A model generated the notes under the pieces. The model saw only the letters and a program-made list of their open reading frames with translations. It was not told the DNA's origin and searched no databases. Positions 43,986 to 51,954 of a stretch of 53,734 bases of DNA are shown here, piece after piece (position 1 is the stretch's first letter; each line of letters starts with the position of its first letter). The stretch is from Actinomycetota bacterium (GTDB lineage: Bacteria; Actinomycetota; Acidimicrobiia; IMCC26256; VFJJ01): NCBI GenBank assembly GCA_009886115.1, contig VFJJ01000053.1, positions 1 to 53,734 of the forward strand, written 5' to 3'. The position numbers and the translations under genes were made by a program.

Positions 43986-44060
43986 TCGAGCGCTGACGGC
44001 GCCGTCCCGGCTCGCTCGGCAGTCGCACCGAAGCCCGTGTGCCCCACCGGCTGCAGGCGT

Positions 44061-44066
44061 TACGCT
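44061..44066 (+). promoter_or_regulatory. Leaderless -10 box TACGCT
   Basis: TACGCT ends 6 nt before ATG 44073. This would be the promoter of the two-gene UGSC operon. Confidence 0.5.
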
Positions 44067-44072
44067 GCGCCG

Positions 44073-45089
44073 ATGGGCACGGTGCAGGCTCCCCAGCACG
44101 AGTACCTCGATGTCGACGCCCTGGTCGACGACTACCACGAGCGAGGCTGGACCGACGGGCTCCCGATCGTCGCGCCCACGCCCGAGAAGGTCGAGCGCTT
44201 CCTCGCTGTGGCTGGCCTGCGAGGCGACGAGGTGCTGGGTCATGTGCCCACCCGCGAGGTGACCGTCACCGCCGAGCAGGTGGCGATCAACGCCGTGATG
44301 GCCGGATGCCGGGCCGAGTACCTCCCGACGGTGATCGCCGCCGTCCGGGCCCATCTCCACGAGAAGGCCAACTGCCACTCGACCACGGGGACGCTCTCGG
44401 GTGCGTTCCAGATGGTCATCGTGAACGGCCCGGCCCGCGCCGCGCTGGGTGTCGCGTGCGAGGGCGCGTGCTTCGGGCCGGGCTTCAGAGCCAACGCCAC
44501 CATCGGGCGAGCGCTGCGCCTGGTGATCCGCAACGCGTGCCGGGCGATTCCGGGGTTCCTCGACCGGGCCTCGTTCTCGACGCCGGCCCGCTACTCGATG
44601 TGCTTCGGCGAAGACGAGGAGGGCTCCGGGGCCACCTGGCGGCCGATGCACGTCGAGCGGGGCTTCGCGGCCACCGACTCCACGGTCACCGTGCAGTCGG
44701 TGATGGTCGTGGTACCGGCCACCGACTTCACGGCCCGGACACCGGAAGCCGTGTGCGACACGCTCGTGGCGACCATCAGATCGAAGGGCACGAGCGGCGA
44801 TGCCTTCCTCGAAGGCGCAGGCGAGGTCGTGGTCGTGATCGGCCCCGAGCACCGCCGCTTCTTCCTCGAGGCGGGCTGGTCGAAGGACGACATCCGCGCC
44901 AACCTGCACCCGCGCATCACCGCGCTCGATGGACCGGGACGGCCGGTCAAGTTCCCCGACACCGAGCCCGAGCGGCTCCTCCTGGTCGCCGCAGGGGGTC
45001 CCGGGATGGGAGAATCGTGGGTGTTCATCCCCCACCTGTCGCGAGCGATCACCGAACCCATCCGGACCGCGGTCACCACGTCACCCTGA
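44073..45089 (+). CDS. Unrecognised Cys-rich protein upstream of, and likely partner to, the UGSC selenoprotein
   Basis: 338 residues. Conserved-looking blocks are DDYHERGWTDGLPIVAPTPEKVERFL, AINAVMAGCRAEYLPTVIAAV, EKANCHSTTGTLSGAFQMVIVNGP and ACEGACFGPGFRANATIGRALRLVIRNAC. The five cysteines in the middle third suggest redox or metal chemistry. No membrane segment or signal peptide is seen. It ends 19 nt before the UGSC gene, so the two form an operon; a link to GrdB-like selenoprotein chemistry is conceivable but unproved. I do not recognise the family with confidence. Confidence 0.75.
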   Translation: MGTVQAPQHEYLDVDALVDDYHERGWTDGLPIVAPTPEKVERFLAVAGLRGDEVLGHVPTREVTVTAEQVAINAVMAGCRAEYLPTVIAAVRAHLHEKANCHSTTGTLSGAFQMVIVNGPARAALGVACEGACFGPGFRANATIGRALRLVIRNACRAIPGFLDRASFSTPARYSMCFGEDEEGSGATWRPMHVERGFAATDSTVTVQSVMVVVPATDFTARTPEAVCDTLVATIRSKGTSGDAFLEGAGEVVVVIGPEHRRFFLEAGWSKDDIRANLHPRITALDGPGRPVKFPDTEPERLLLVAAGGPGMGESWVFIPHLSRAITEPIRTAVTTSP

Positions 45090-45108
45090 ATCAGCTGGAG
45101 GAACGCCC

Positions 45109-45645
45109 ATGATCGTCGGCCTCGACCCCACGAGTGGTTCCCTCGACAAGCTGCCCGACAAGGGCGCCGCGCCACGCCCCAAGACCCTCGACGGTACCGT
45201 GATCGCCTTCATCGCCAACGGTCTCGGCCGCGGCGCCGATCTGATGGACGCTCTGTACGCGGAGCTCAGCCGCGACACCACCTTCGCCGGGTCGATCAAG
45301 GTCGTCAAGAACAGCGTGTCGATACCGCCAGAGCCCCAAGACTGGGAACGGATCCTCGCCGAGGCCACCGTCGCCGTCACCGGCTTCGGTGGTTGAGGCT
45401 CCTGCAGCGCCCGCAGTTTGCGGGACTCCGTGGAGCTGGAATGGAACGGCATCCCGTCGATCACCTTGGTGCACGAGGCCCTGCGGGGCTCGGCCGAGGC
45501 GATCTGCCGGGTGAGCGGCATGGCCGGCTACCCGTTCATCACCGTCGACTATCCGCACGTCCCCACGGCGATCTGGACCGACGACGAGATCGCCAGCATC
45601 GCCAAGGCCGTCGCGCCCGAGGTCCATCGGCAACTGTCAGCGTGA
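45109..45645 (+). CDS. UGSC-family selenoprotein (TGA at 45394 read as selenocysteine)
   Basis: 178 residues if TGA 45394-45396 is read as Sec (U96). The sequence around it is VTGFGG-U-GSCSARSL, exactly the UGSC motif that names this (seleno)protein family. Both flanks share one frame: upstream GTVIAFIANGLGRGADLMD and downstream SVELEWNGIPSITLVHEAL, YPFITVDYPH. A stem-loop follows the TGA. Sec96 and C99 (U-x2-C) would form a redox pair. GGAGG at 45097-45101, 7 nt upstream, fixes the start. Family members are thought to be thiol/selenol redox proteins, with unknown substrates. The real stop is TGA 45643-45645, supplied by a hairpin repeat. Confidence 0.9.
45394..45436 (+). promoter_or_regulatory. 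Selenocysteine codon and bacterial SECIS-like stem-loop
   Basis: After the TGA (45394-45396) an upper stem CCCGC (45410-45414)/GCGGG (45420-45424) closes the loop AGTTT; a lower stem GCTCC (45398-45402)/GGAGC (45432-45436) frames it. The loop G-U is 20 nt past the TGA, inside the 16-37-nt window known for bacterial SECIS elements that bind SelB. Confidence 0.75.
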
Positions 45646-45683
45646 GGGTCCGTATCCGGCCCCCCACGCTGACAGTTGGAGCC
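45634..45683 (+). repeat. Dispersed hairpin repeat, copy B
   Basis: Arms CTGTCAGCGT (45634-45643) and ACGCTGACAG (45666-45675) are a perfect 10-bp inverted repeat around a 22-nt spacer with CCGTATCCGG at its centre, then TTGGAGC. Copy A is at 2386-2440. The left arm supplies the stop codons of both the UGSC gene (plus strand) and coaE (minus strand). Confidence 0.8.
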
Positions 45684-46263
45684 AGAGCCCGTCGACGGCG
45701 GCCTCCAGCTCGACCCGGTCACCTGCGTTGACGATCACCACGTCGGCGATCTTCCGGCGCTCGTCGTCGCTGGCCTGATTGGCCAACCGGGCGAGCACGT
45801 CGTCTCTCGCCATGCCCCGGGCCACGGCCCGCTCGATGCGCAGCTCGACGGGCGCCTCCACGACGACGACCATCTCGTAGAGCCCGCGCCCGAGCCGGCT
45901 CTCGGCCAGCACCGCCATGTCGAGCACCACGATCTCGGGTGGACGGTGTGAGCGGGACAGGTGGGAGATCGAGTTCGCCAGCTCGGCGTCGATGGCCGGG
46001 TGCACGATGGCCGTGAGCCGGGCCAGGGCCGCCGGATCAGCGAAGACGATCTGCGCCAGCGCCGGACGGGCGATGCCGCCGTCGTCGCCCTCGACCGCCG
46101 GGCCGAACTCGGCCAGCACGGCGTCGACGGCCCGCCCGCCCGGCATCTGCACCTCGCGACCGAGCGCGTCGACATCGATGACCGCGGCCCCGCGCTCGGC
46201 CAGCATGCCAGCCGCCGTCGATTTCCCGGCCCCGATCCCACCGGTCAACCCCACGACGATCAC
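45637..46263 (-). CDS. coaE: Dephospho-CoA kinase
   Basis: 208 residues from GTG 46263. P-loop GGIGAGKS at 8-15, the dephospho-CoA-binding VIDVDALGREVQ, HPAIDAEL and the DDVLARLANQASDDERRKIADVVIVNAG block are all typical of CoaE (EC 2.7.1.24), the last step of coenzyme A synthesis. GTG 46263 has GGAGG 7 nt upstream and gives the usual length; GTG 46326 would add a Pro/Gly-rich stretch. The last 13 residues (QLSAWGAGYGPSR reading) come from the hairpin repeat. It overlaps the UGSC gene end by 9 nt. Confidence 0.92.
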   Translation of the reverse strand: MIVVGLTGGIGAGKSTAAGMLAERGAAVIDVDALGREVQMPGGRAVDAVLAEFGPAVEGDDGGIARPALAQIVFADPAALARLTAIVHPAIDAELANSISHLSRSHRPPEIVVLDMAVLAESRLGRGLYEMVVVVEAPVELRIERAVARGMARDDVLARLANQASDDERRKIADVVIVNAGDRVELEAAVDGLWLQLSAWGAGYGPSR

Positions 46264-46350
46264 TCCGGCGCCTCCGGGCGGGGTTGCGGGCCCGACGGGC
46301 TCCGGGCCTCCGATCGTGACGGACACTAACGAACGAGCACGAGCACGAGC

Positions 46351-49275
46351 TCAGGGAGTGTTGACGGCCTGACGGCGCCGGACGCCGGTGAAGGTCTCGT
46401 GCACGATCTCGATCTCTTCCCGGAACTCCTCGTCGGGCGTCCCGTCCATGCCGTTGACGCTGAGCGTGTCGAGGCCGACCTCGGGGGTGTCCGAGACCAC
46501 GAGCAGCGCGCAGGCCGTGACCCACGGCCGTCGCCACCGGGCGTCGCGATCCTCGATCAGGTCTCGCACGACGCTGCGATGGGTCGCCGGAGCGACCAGG
46601 AAGGTCCGCGAGAGCGCTCGCAGCTGCGCCTCCACGGACAGTCCCGGCTCGAGCACCGCCATGGCCAGGCGGTCGGTGCCGACCAAGGTGACGTCGAGCC
46701 ATTCGAGAGCCAGTGCGTGGGCGTGGGCGTTCCGTTGGGCGAGTTGGAACGCCACCCGGTTGAGGGGCTCGGCACCGTGGAACATCGACAACCCGGCGAT
46801 GACGCGCCTGCGGAGGAGCATCAGTTCGTCGTGCAGCGCGCCCCGCAGCGTTCCCGCCGACGGCGTGTCCTCGAGCATCGCCAAGGCATGCAGCACATGC
46901 GCAGCATGCTCGAGGTCGGCCCGGACCACCGCCGAGCCGGCAACCTCGTCACTGCGGGGCACACCTGCAACCGTGGCCGTGGCCCCGTCGATGTCACTGC
47001 CGGGCGGCCCGAACCACACCGACGCTCGCGACGGCCCTGGCGCCGATGTTGCCGTCTGCGACGACGAGGGGGCCGACGACGGCTCCGACGCGCCGGGGCC
47101 GCCCAGCGCCGCGAGGGCCTCCATCACTGCCAGACCCACCTCTCGATCGCGATGATCCACGTGACGTCGCAGGATCGCCGCCGCTTCGGGGTCGCCGATC
47201 AAGCGGCACACCCGGGCGAGGAGCTCCTGGGCCGGTCGCCCCAGACCGAGATGGCCGTCCAGGCCCCGGTCGACGAGATCGAGCGCGAGGTCCCCGAATC
47301 GCACCAGCGCTTCAACGGCTTCCCCGGCGGTGTGACGCTCCCGGAGACAACCGATGGTCGCACCGAGCAACGGCGCGTCGTCAGGGCAACGCAACGCGGC
47401 GAGCGCGGCGTTGACGACGTGACGGTCAGCGTCGGCCAGCAGATCGCGCAACAGACCGCGTTCCAGCCACGGACCGGGCTCGCATCCTCCCAGCATCCGC
47501 GCCGCGAGCACACGCTGCGTGAGCGATGGGGAGCGAGCGCTGGCGACGATCCGCGCGGCGACGTCTCTCAACGTGCGGTCGTCACCGAGCCGGCTCAACG
47601 CCACCGAGGCTTCCAACATCACGTCGTGGTCGGCGTCGCTCAGCCCGGCTTCGATCAAGGGGAGGTCGGACGGATCACCGACCCGGCCCAGCGCCCGCAG
47701 GCCGGCAGCACGGACGCCGGGGTTGGCGTGGTCGAGCCCGCCGCGGGCGATGAGCCTGGCGGGCGCCGGATCGACGGCCACGAGGCGATCGAGCGAATCC
47801 GACCGCACGCCGACCCGATCATCGAGCGCGAGCTGCTGGAGCCTGCCGGCCAGATCTGGATGGTGAGCGATGGTCAGCACGTCGAGCCCGAGGCGGACAT
47901 CTCGTTCGTCGGCGCTGTCGAGCAGGCGCTCGATCACCTCGTGCGTGCCCGCGTCATCGATCGACAGCTCGGCGGGGTCGAGAGTGCGGTGCCGGAGGTT
48001 GGCGAGGAGGTTGGTCCGGTACTCCCGATACACGGCAATGGCGACCGCCGCCCAGGCGACGACCACGACGGCGGTGAGCACCGGCAGCACCATCCCGTCG
48101 GTACCCACGGTGGACCGCACGACGATGAGCACCAGCCCGCTGAAGCCGATGGCCACGGGCACCGCCAGACCTTCCACGTTGGCCTGGGCGGCCAGTCGCT
48201 GGGGAAGGGGGATCGCCTGGTACGCCGCACCCACCGACGAACGGGTCGCGCCGTCGCTCAGGACCATGTCGCTCGCCCGGGTGGCGACGATCAACCCGAA
48301 CACGATCGTGGCACCCGATCCCCGGATCGCCGCTGCGATGATCGTCGCCCCAACCAAGGTCAGCACCACACCCGGGTTGGCGGTCACGCCGTAGCGGAGC
48401 CCGAAGCGACGCAACAAGAACCCGGCGACGACGAGCAGGAAGATGATGTCGATCCCGTACGCTACGCCCAGGAACCGGCTGATGAAGCGGGCCAGATCCT
48501 CGCTGTCCTGGTATCGCTGATCGGCCCGGTCGAACACGAGGTAGTCGAGCCATTGGCTCTCGATCGCCGACAGGCCCTGGTACGCCATGAGCAGCAGGAC
48601 GTAGCGATTCGACAGGAGCGCCCGCAGGTTCGGCCGAACGACTCCGACCTCGTCGTGCTCGACGATCGACAGCTCGCGGGGGAACGTCCGCCTGGTGCGG
48701 GCCACCAACTCCCAGAACACCGCCGCGACAACGGCGGACGCGGCGAGGAGGTGCTCGGTACGCCCGAGCACGCCAAGCAGCAGCGGCCCGGCGACTCCAC
48801 CCACCACGAAGCCCAGCGCGAACCCAGCGATCACCCGGCCGTAGAGCGCCTTGATGGCGCGGACGTCGAGGAGCATCCCTGCCTGGCCGATGACGAACAC
48901 GAAGCCGACAGGTACCAGGATCGGCACCACCGCCAACAACGCGAACGAGACCCAGTCTGCGTCGAGGCCCACGAGCAACAGCCACGACGTGACCAGCGCC
49001 ACCGTCATGGCTCCGAGCACCCGCATGGCCACCGAGACCAGCGGACGGCGCCGCAGGGCCCGGGCCAGCATGGTGGTGGCAGCCGCTCCGGCAACGGCGG
49101 CGCCGATGTAGGTGACCGGCAAGAGCCCCGAGCCGTAGGTCTCGAGGAAGAGCGCGCTGGCTGGAATGAGGACCCAAGCGGTCGTCAGACCGAGGGTGAA
49201 CGCCTGCCCGGCCAGCAACGCGACCTTGAGCCTCGGGGACGAGATCGGGTCCCCTCCGAGCGCTGTCGCGGTCAT
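46351..49275 (-). CDS. Membrane carrier (MFS/nucleotide-transporter-like) fused to HEAT repeats
   Basis: 974 residues. About the first 415 are hydrophobic with 10-12 helices in an MFS/NTT (ATP:ADP-antiporter-like) arrangement. The next 350 or so are alpha-helical HEAT-type repeats (PGVRAAGLRALGRVGDPSDLPLIEAGLSD; ASVALSRLGDDRTL). A polar Ser/Pro linker at about 735-760 leads to a final helical domain. Such carrier-HEAT fusions occur next to or fused with cyclic-nucleotide-binding domains, as here: it overlaps the cyclic-nucleotide-binding gene by ATGA. The transported molecule is unknown. Confidence 0.82.
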   Translation of the reverse strand: MTATALGGDPISSPRLKVALLAGQAFTLGLTTAWVLIPASALFLETYGSGLLPVTYIGAAVAGAAATTMLARALRRRPLVSVAMRVLGAMTVALVTSWLLLVGLDADWVSFALLAVVPILVPVGFVFVIGQAGMLLDVRAIKALYGRVIAGFALGFVVGGVAGPLLLGVLGRTEHLLAASAVVAAVFWELVARTRRTFPRELSIVEHDEVGVVRPNLRALLSNRYVLLLMAYQGLSAIESQWLDYLVFDRADQRYQDSEDLARFISRFLGVAYGIDIIFLLVVAGFLLRRFGLRYGVTANPGVVLTLVGATIIAAAIRGSGATIVFGLIVATRASDMVLSDGATRSSVGAAYQAIPLPQRLAAQANVEGLAVPVAIGFSGLVLIVVRSTVGTDGMVLPVLTAVVVVAWAAVAIAVYREYRTNLLANLRHRTLDPAELSIDDAGTHEVIERLLDSADERDVRLGLDVLTIAHHPDLAGRLQQLALDDRVGVRSDSLDRLVAVDPAPARLIARGGLDHANPGVRAAGLRALGRVGDPSDLPLIEAGLSDADHDVMLEASVALSRLGDDRTLRDVAARIVASARSPSLTQRVLAARMLGGCEPGPWLERGLLRDLLADADRHVVNAALAALRCPDDAPLLGATIGCLRERHTAGEAVEALVRFGDLALDLVDRGLDGHLGLGRPAQELLARVCRLIGDPEAAAILRRHVDHRDREVGLAVMEALAALGGPGASEPSSAPSSSQTATSAPGPSRASVWFGPPGSDIDGATATVAGVPRSDEVAGSAVVRADLEHAAHVLHALAMLEDTPSAGTLRGALHDELMLLRRRVIAGLSMFHGAEPLNRVAFQLAQRNAHAHALALEWLDVTLVGTDRLAMAVLEPGLSVEAQLRALSRTFLVAPATHRSVVRDLIEDRDARWRRPWVTACALLVVSDTPEVGLDTLSVNGMDGTPDEEFREEIEIVHETFTGVRRRQAVNTP

Positions 49276-49742
49276 GGCGCTGCTGTTCGTTCCGGCCCCG
49301 AGCCCAGCGCGAACTCGTCGTTGAGCGTCTGCAACTGGGTGGCGAGCGAGGCGATGACGGCGCGAGCGATCTCGGATCGGTCGTCGAGCAGTTCCTCGAA
49401 CGGACGTCGGCGGAGACGCAGGAGCAGGGTGGGCTCGAGCGCGGTCACCGTCGCCGATCGCGGCGCCGGCGCGAGGACGGCGAGCTCACCGACGACGCCG
49501 CCCGGGCCCTGCTCGGCCAGGGTCCGCTCGCCAACGTGGGCTCTGACCCGTCCGTCGGCCACCACGAACAGCCAGTCCTCCATGGCCCCCCGCTCGATCA
49601 CCGTGGCGCCGGCGTCGACGCGCACCTCGTCGAGGAGTCGTGCCACGGGAACGAGCGCGTACCCGGGCACCGAGCTGAACAGGGCGACGCGCTGCAGCAC
49701 GCCGACCCGCTCGATGCTCAACAGCTCGTCGGACCGGTTCAC
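49272..49742 (-). CDS. Cyclic-nucleotide-binding (Crp-type) domain protein
   Basis: 156 residues. A cNMP-binding beta-roll is seen: LQRVALFSSVPGYALVPVARLLDEVRVDAGATVIERGAMEDWLFVVADGRVRAHVG, then GGVVGELAVLAPAPRSATVTALEPTLLLRL with the phosphate-binding GEL...RSATV cassette. No DNA-binding domain follows. Its stop overlaps the start of the carrier-HEAT gene, so it is probably the cAMP- or cGMP-sensing regulatory subunit of that protein. The start is uncertain: GTG 49742 gives a normal domain; the frame continues upstream. Confidence 0.8.
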   Translation of the reverse strand: MNRSDELLSIERVGVLQRVALFSSVPGYALVPVARLLDEVRVDAGATVIERGAMEDWLFVVADGRVRAHVGERTLAEQGPGGVVGELAVLAPAPRSATVTALEPTLLLRLRRRPFEELLDDRSEIARAVIASLATQLQTLNDEFALGSGPERTAAP

Positions 49743-50115
49743 AGAAACACCCGAGCGGAGCGGACCGGCGGGGTCGTCCCGGACCGCTCCGAGCACCGGT
49801 GTCGACCCGACCGCGTGCAGGCAGCCGGGCGAACCAGCGCGGTCGCCCGCACGTCGGTGCATCGAACCGTCATGACGTCTCCGGGAGATCAAGGCCCGAT
49901 CCGTTCGAACCCCAGCTGCTGCGCAACCAGTGTCCCGACCCCGACGTTGCGCATCGGTTCCACGCTTGTTTCGGGGGCGTGAACGCAGCCGGGCCGAATC
50001 GAGCCGGGCGCTTGCCGATGTGACCGTGCTCAGCCGCGCGGCTCCAGCCCCAGCGCCTATCCTCCGCGTTCCAGGACCGGTGCAGCTCCGCCGGGACAAG
50101 ATTCGGGGGACCATC

Positions 50116-50562
50116 GTGGGACGCATCGTCGTTGGACTCGAGGGCTCGGACGGCTCGCAGGCCGCGCTGCGCTGGGCGCTCAGGCAAGCGGCCATGGCCG
50201 GCCACTCCGTCGAGGCCATCACCGCGTACTCCTTCCCCAATGCCCCCATCTATCCCGAGGTGAGCTACGTGCCCACCGAACAGCCCGGGTTGATGCAGCA
50301 GATCACCGAGATGCAGGAGAAAGCGGTCGCCGATGCCCTCGCGGCGACCGCCACCGAGGTCGAGGTCTCACGCCTGATCCTGCCCGGCCCGGCCCCCGGA
50401 GCCCTCGTGAAGGCCGCTGAGGGAGCCGATCTGCTGGTGGTGGGGTCGAGGGGTCGAGGGGGGTTCCTCGGGCTCATGCTGGGCTCGGTGAGCAACTACG
50501 TCACCCATCACGCGACCTGCCCTGTGGCCGTGGTCCGCGGGCAGGCCACGCAGTCGAGCTGA
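50116..50562 (+). CDS. Universal stress protein (UspA fold, ATP-binding type)
   Basis: 148 residues. N-terminal RIVVGLEGSDGSQAALRWALRQA and C-terminal GSRGRGGFLGLMLGSVSNYVTHHATCPVAVVR carry the G-x2-G-x9-GS ATP-binding signature. Single Usp domain. GTG 50116 has GGGGGA just upstream and a TATCCT box further up (about 50056). Only 7 nt separate it from the following deaminase-like gene, so the pair may be co-transcribed. Confidence 0.92.
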   Translation: MGRIVVGLEGSDGSQAALRWALRQAAMAGHSVEAITAYSFPNAPIYPEVSYVPTEQPGLMQQITEMQEKAVADALAATATEVEVSRLILPGPAPGALVKAAEGADLLVVGSRGRGGFLGLMLGSVSNYVTHHATCPVAVVRGQATQSS

Positions 50563-50569
50563 GCCGTTC

Positions 50570-51919
50570 GTGCCCCACACCCCCGTGCCGAGCTCGCGGC
50601 TTCGCAACGCCAGGCTGGCTGACGGGCGACAGGTCGATGTCATCATCGACGGTGGCCTGATCACCGAGGTCCAACCGGCCCAATCGTCGACCGTCGGCGC
50701 CGCGGCTGGCGACGGTACGACGGGCGCGACCACCGGAGCGGGTGGGACGGTCCGGACCGCCGGGGCGGGTCGCATCGTCGATCTCACCGGGTACGTCCTG
50801 CTCCCCGCTGCTGCCGAACCCCACGCCCACCTCGACAAGTCCCTCACCTCGGAGCTCGTCCCCAACCCCACGGGCGACCTGCCCGGGGCCATCACGGCAT
50901 GGCTCGAGTTCCGGAGCTCCCTCACGGTCGACGACATCGCCGGACGAGCCCGCGCCGGTGCGCTGGCGCTCCTGGCCAACGGGGTGACGGCGATCCGCAC
51001 GCACGTCGATGTTGGCGTCGGCATCGGGTTGCGTGGCGTCGAGGCGCTGCTGCGGGTCCGGGCCGAGCTAGCCGAGATGCTCGACCTGCAGATCGTGGCG
51101 CTCGTGAGCCGTCCGCTCGTGGGCATCGAAGGCGCCGAGAACCGTGCATTGCATCGTGAGGCCATGGCCATGGGGGCCGACGTGGTCGGCGGCTCGCCCC
51201 ACGTCGACCCCGACCCGGCTGGGCATCTCCGGGAGTGCGTGGCGCTCGCGTCTGCGCTCGGCGTGGCGCTCGACCTGCACGCCGACGAGAACCTCGACCC
51301 GGCGTCGAGTGATCTCGAGCGCCTCACGGCGGCGATTCGCGACCTCCACGGGACGCCGGGGAAACCCTGGGCCCACGGGGTGACCGCGAGCCACTGCGTG
51401 AGCCTGGGTGTCCGCCAACTCGCCGATCAGCGCCGGATCGCCGAGGCCGTCTCGGCTGCGGGCATCGGCGTCGTGACGCTGCCGATCACCAACCTGTACC
51501 TCCAGGCGCGAGGCATCGCCACCGCCGCGCCCCGCGGCCTGACCGCGATCGACGTGCTCCGCGCCGCCGGGGTCGTGGTGGCCGGCGGGGCCGACAACCA
51601 GCGCGATCCCTTCAACCCCATGGGCCGGGCCGATCCCATGGAGACCGCTGCGCTCCTGGTCGTGGCTGGGCACATGGCACCCGACGCGGCGTACGACGCC
51701 GTGAGCACCTCGGCCCGCTCGGTCATGGCACTGCCCCCGGTCGAGGTGGTGGTCGGGTCCCCCGCCGAGCTGCTGGCGATCAGGGCCGAGTCGCTCACCG
51801 AGGCGATCGGCGCCGCGGGGGGCGACCGCCTCGTGTGGCACGCCGGTCGCCTGGTGGCCCGCAGCCAGCGCCGGATCGAGCTCGACCCCGATCTGGAGAC
51901 CACGGCACACCGTGTGTGA
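50570..51919 (+). CDS. Cytosine-deaminase-like amidohydrolase
   Basis: 449-residue metal-dependent hydrolase of the cytosine deaminase (CodA-like) group. It has metal ligands H85 and H87 in PHAHLDKS, the HVDVGVGIGLRGVEALL block, HADENLDP (third His), SHCVSL and the metal Asp in GGADNQRDPFNPMGRADPMETAALL. Deamination of cytosine or a related ring, such as isoguanine, creatinine or an N-containing xenobiotic, is likely. It lies just upstream of an ABC ATPase of the nitrate/sulfonate class, which suggests uptake and deamination of an imported pyrimidine-like compound. Confidence 0.87.
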   Translation: MPHTPVPSSRLRNARLADGRQVDVIIDGGLITEVQPAQSSTVGAAAGDGTTGATTGAGGTVRTAGAGRIVDLTGYVLLPAAAEPHAHLDKSLTSELVPNPTGDLPGAITAWLEFRSSLTVDDIAGRARAGALALLANGVTAIRTHVDVGVGIGLRGVEALLRVRAELAEMLDLQIVALVSRPLVGIEGAENRALHREAMAMGADVVGGSPHVDPDPAGHLRECVALASALGVALDLHADENLDPASSDLERLTAAIRDLHGTPGKPWAHGVTASHCVSLGVRQLADQRRIAEAVSAAGIGVVTLPITNLYLQARGIATAAPRGLTAIDVLRAAGVVVAGGADNQRDPFNPMGRADPMETAALLVVAGHMAPDAAYDAVSTSARSVMALPPVEVVVGSPAELLAIRAESLTEAIGAAGGDRLVWHAGRLVARSQRRIELDPDLETTAHRV

Positions 51920-51954
51920 ACATGGCGGTCCTCCGCCAGCGACAGGACCGGTCC

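Noticed and set aside
45418-45645. A separate short gene starting inside the UGSC downstream half
   Set aside because: It is in frame with the upstream half, has no ribosome site, and the upstream half lacks any reason to end at GGG-stop; the joined reading gives the exact UGSC motif.
46399-49875. An 1158-codon plus-strand frame over the carrier-HEAT gene
   Set aside because: It is antisense to a gene with clear membrane helices and HEAT repeats. Its composition (His, Arg, Gly, Asp-rich, no domains) is the usual high-GC shadow.
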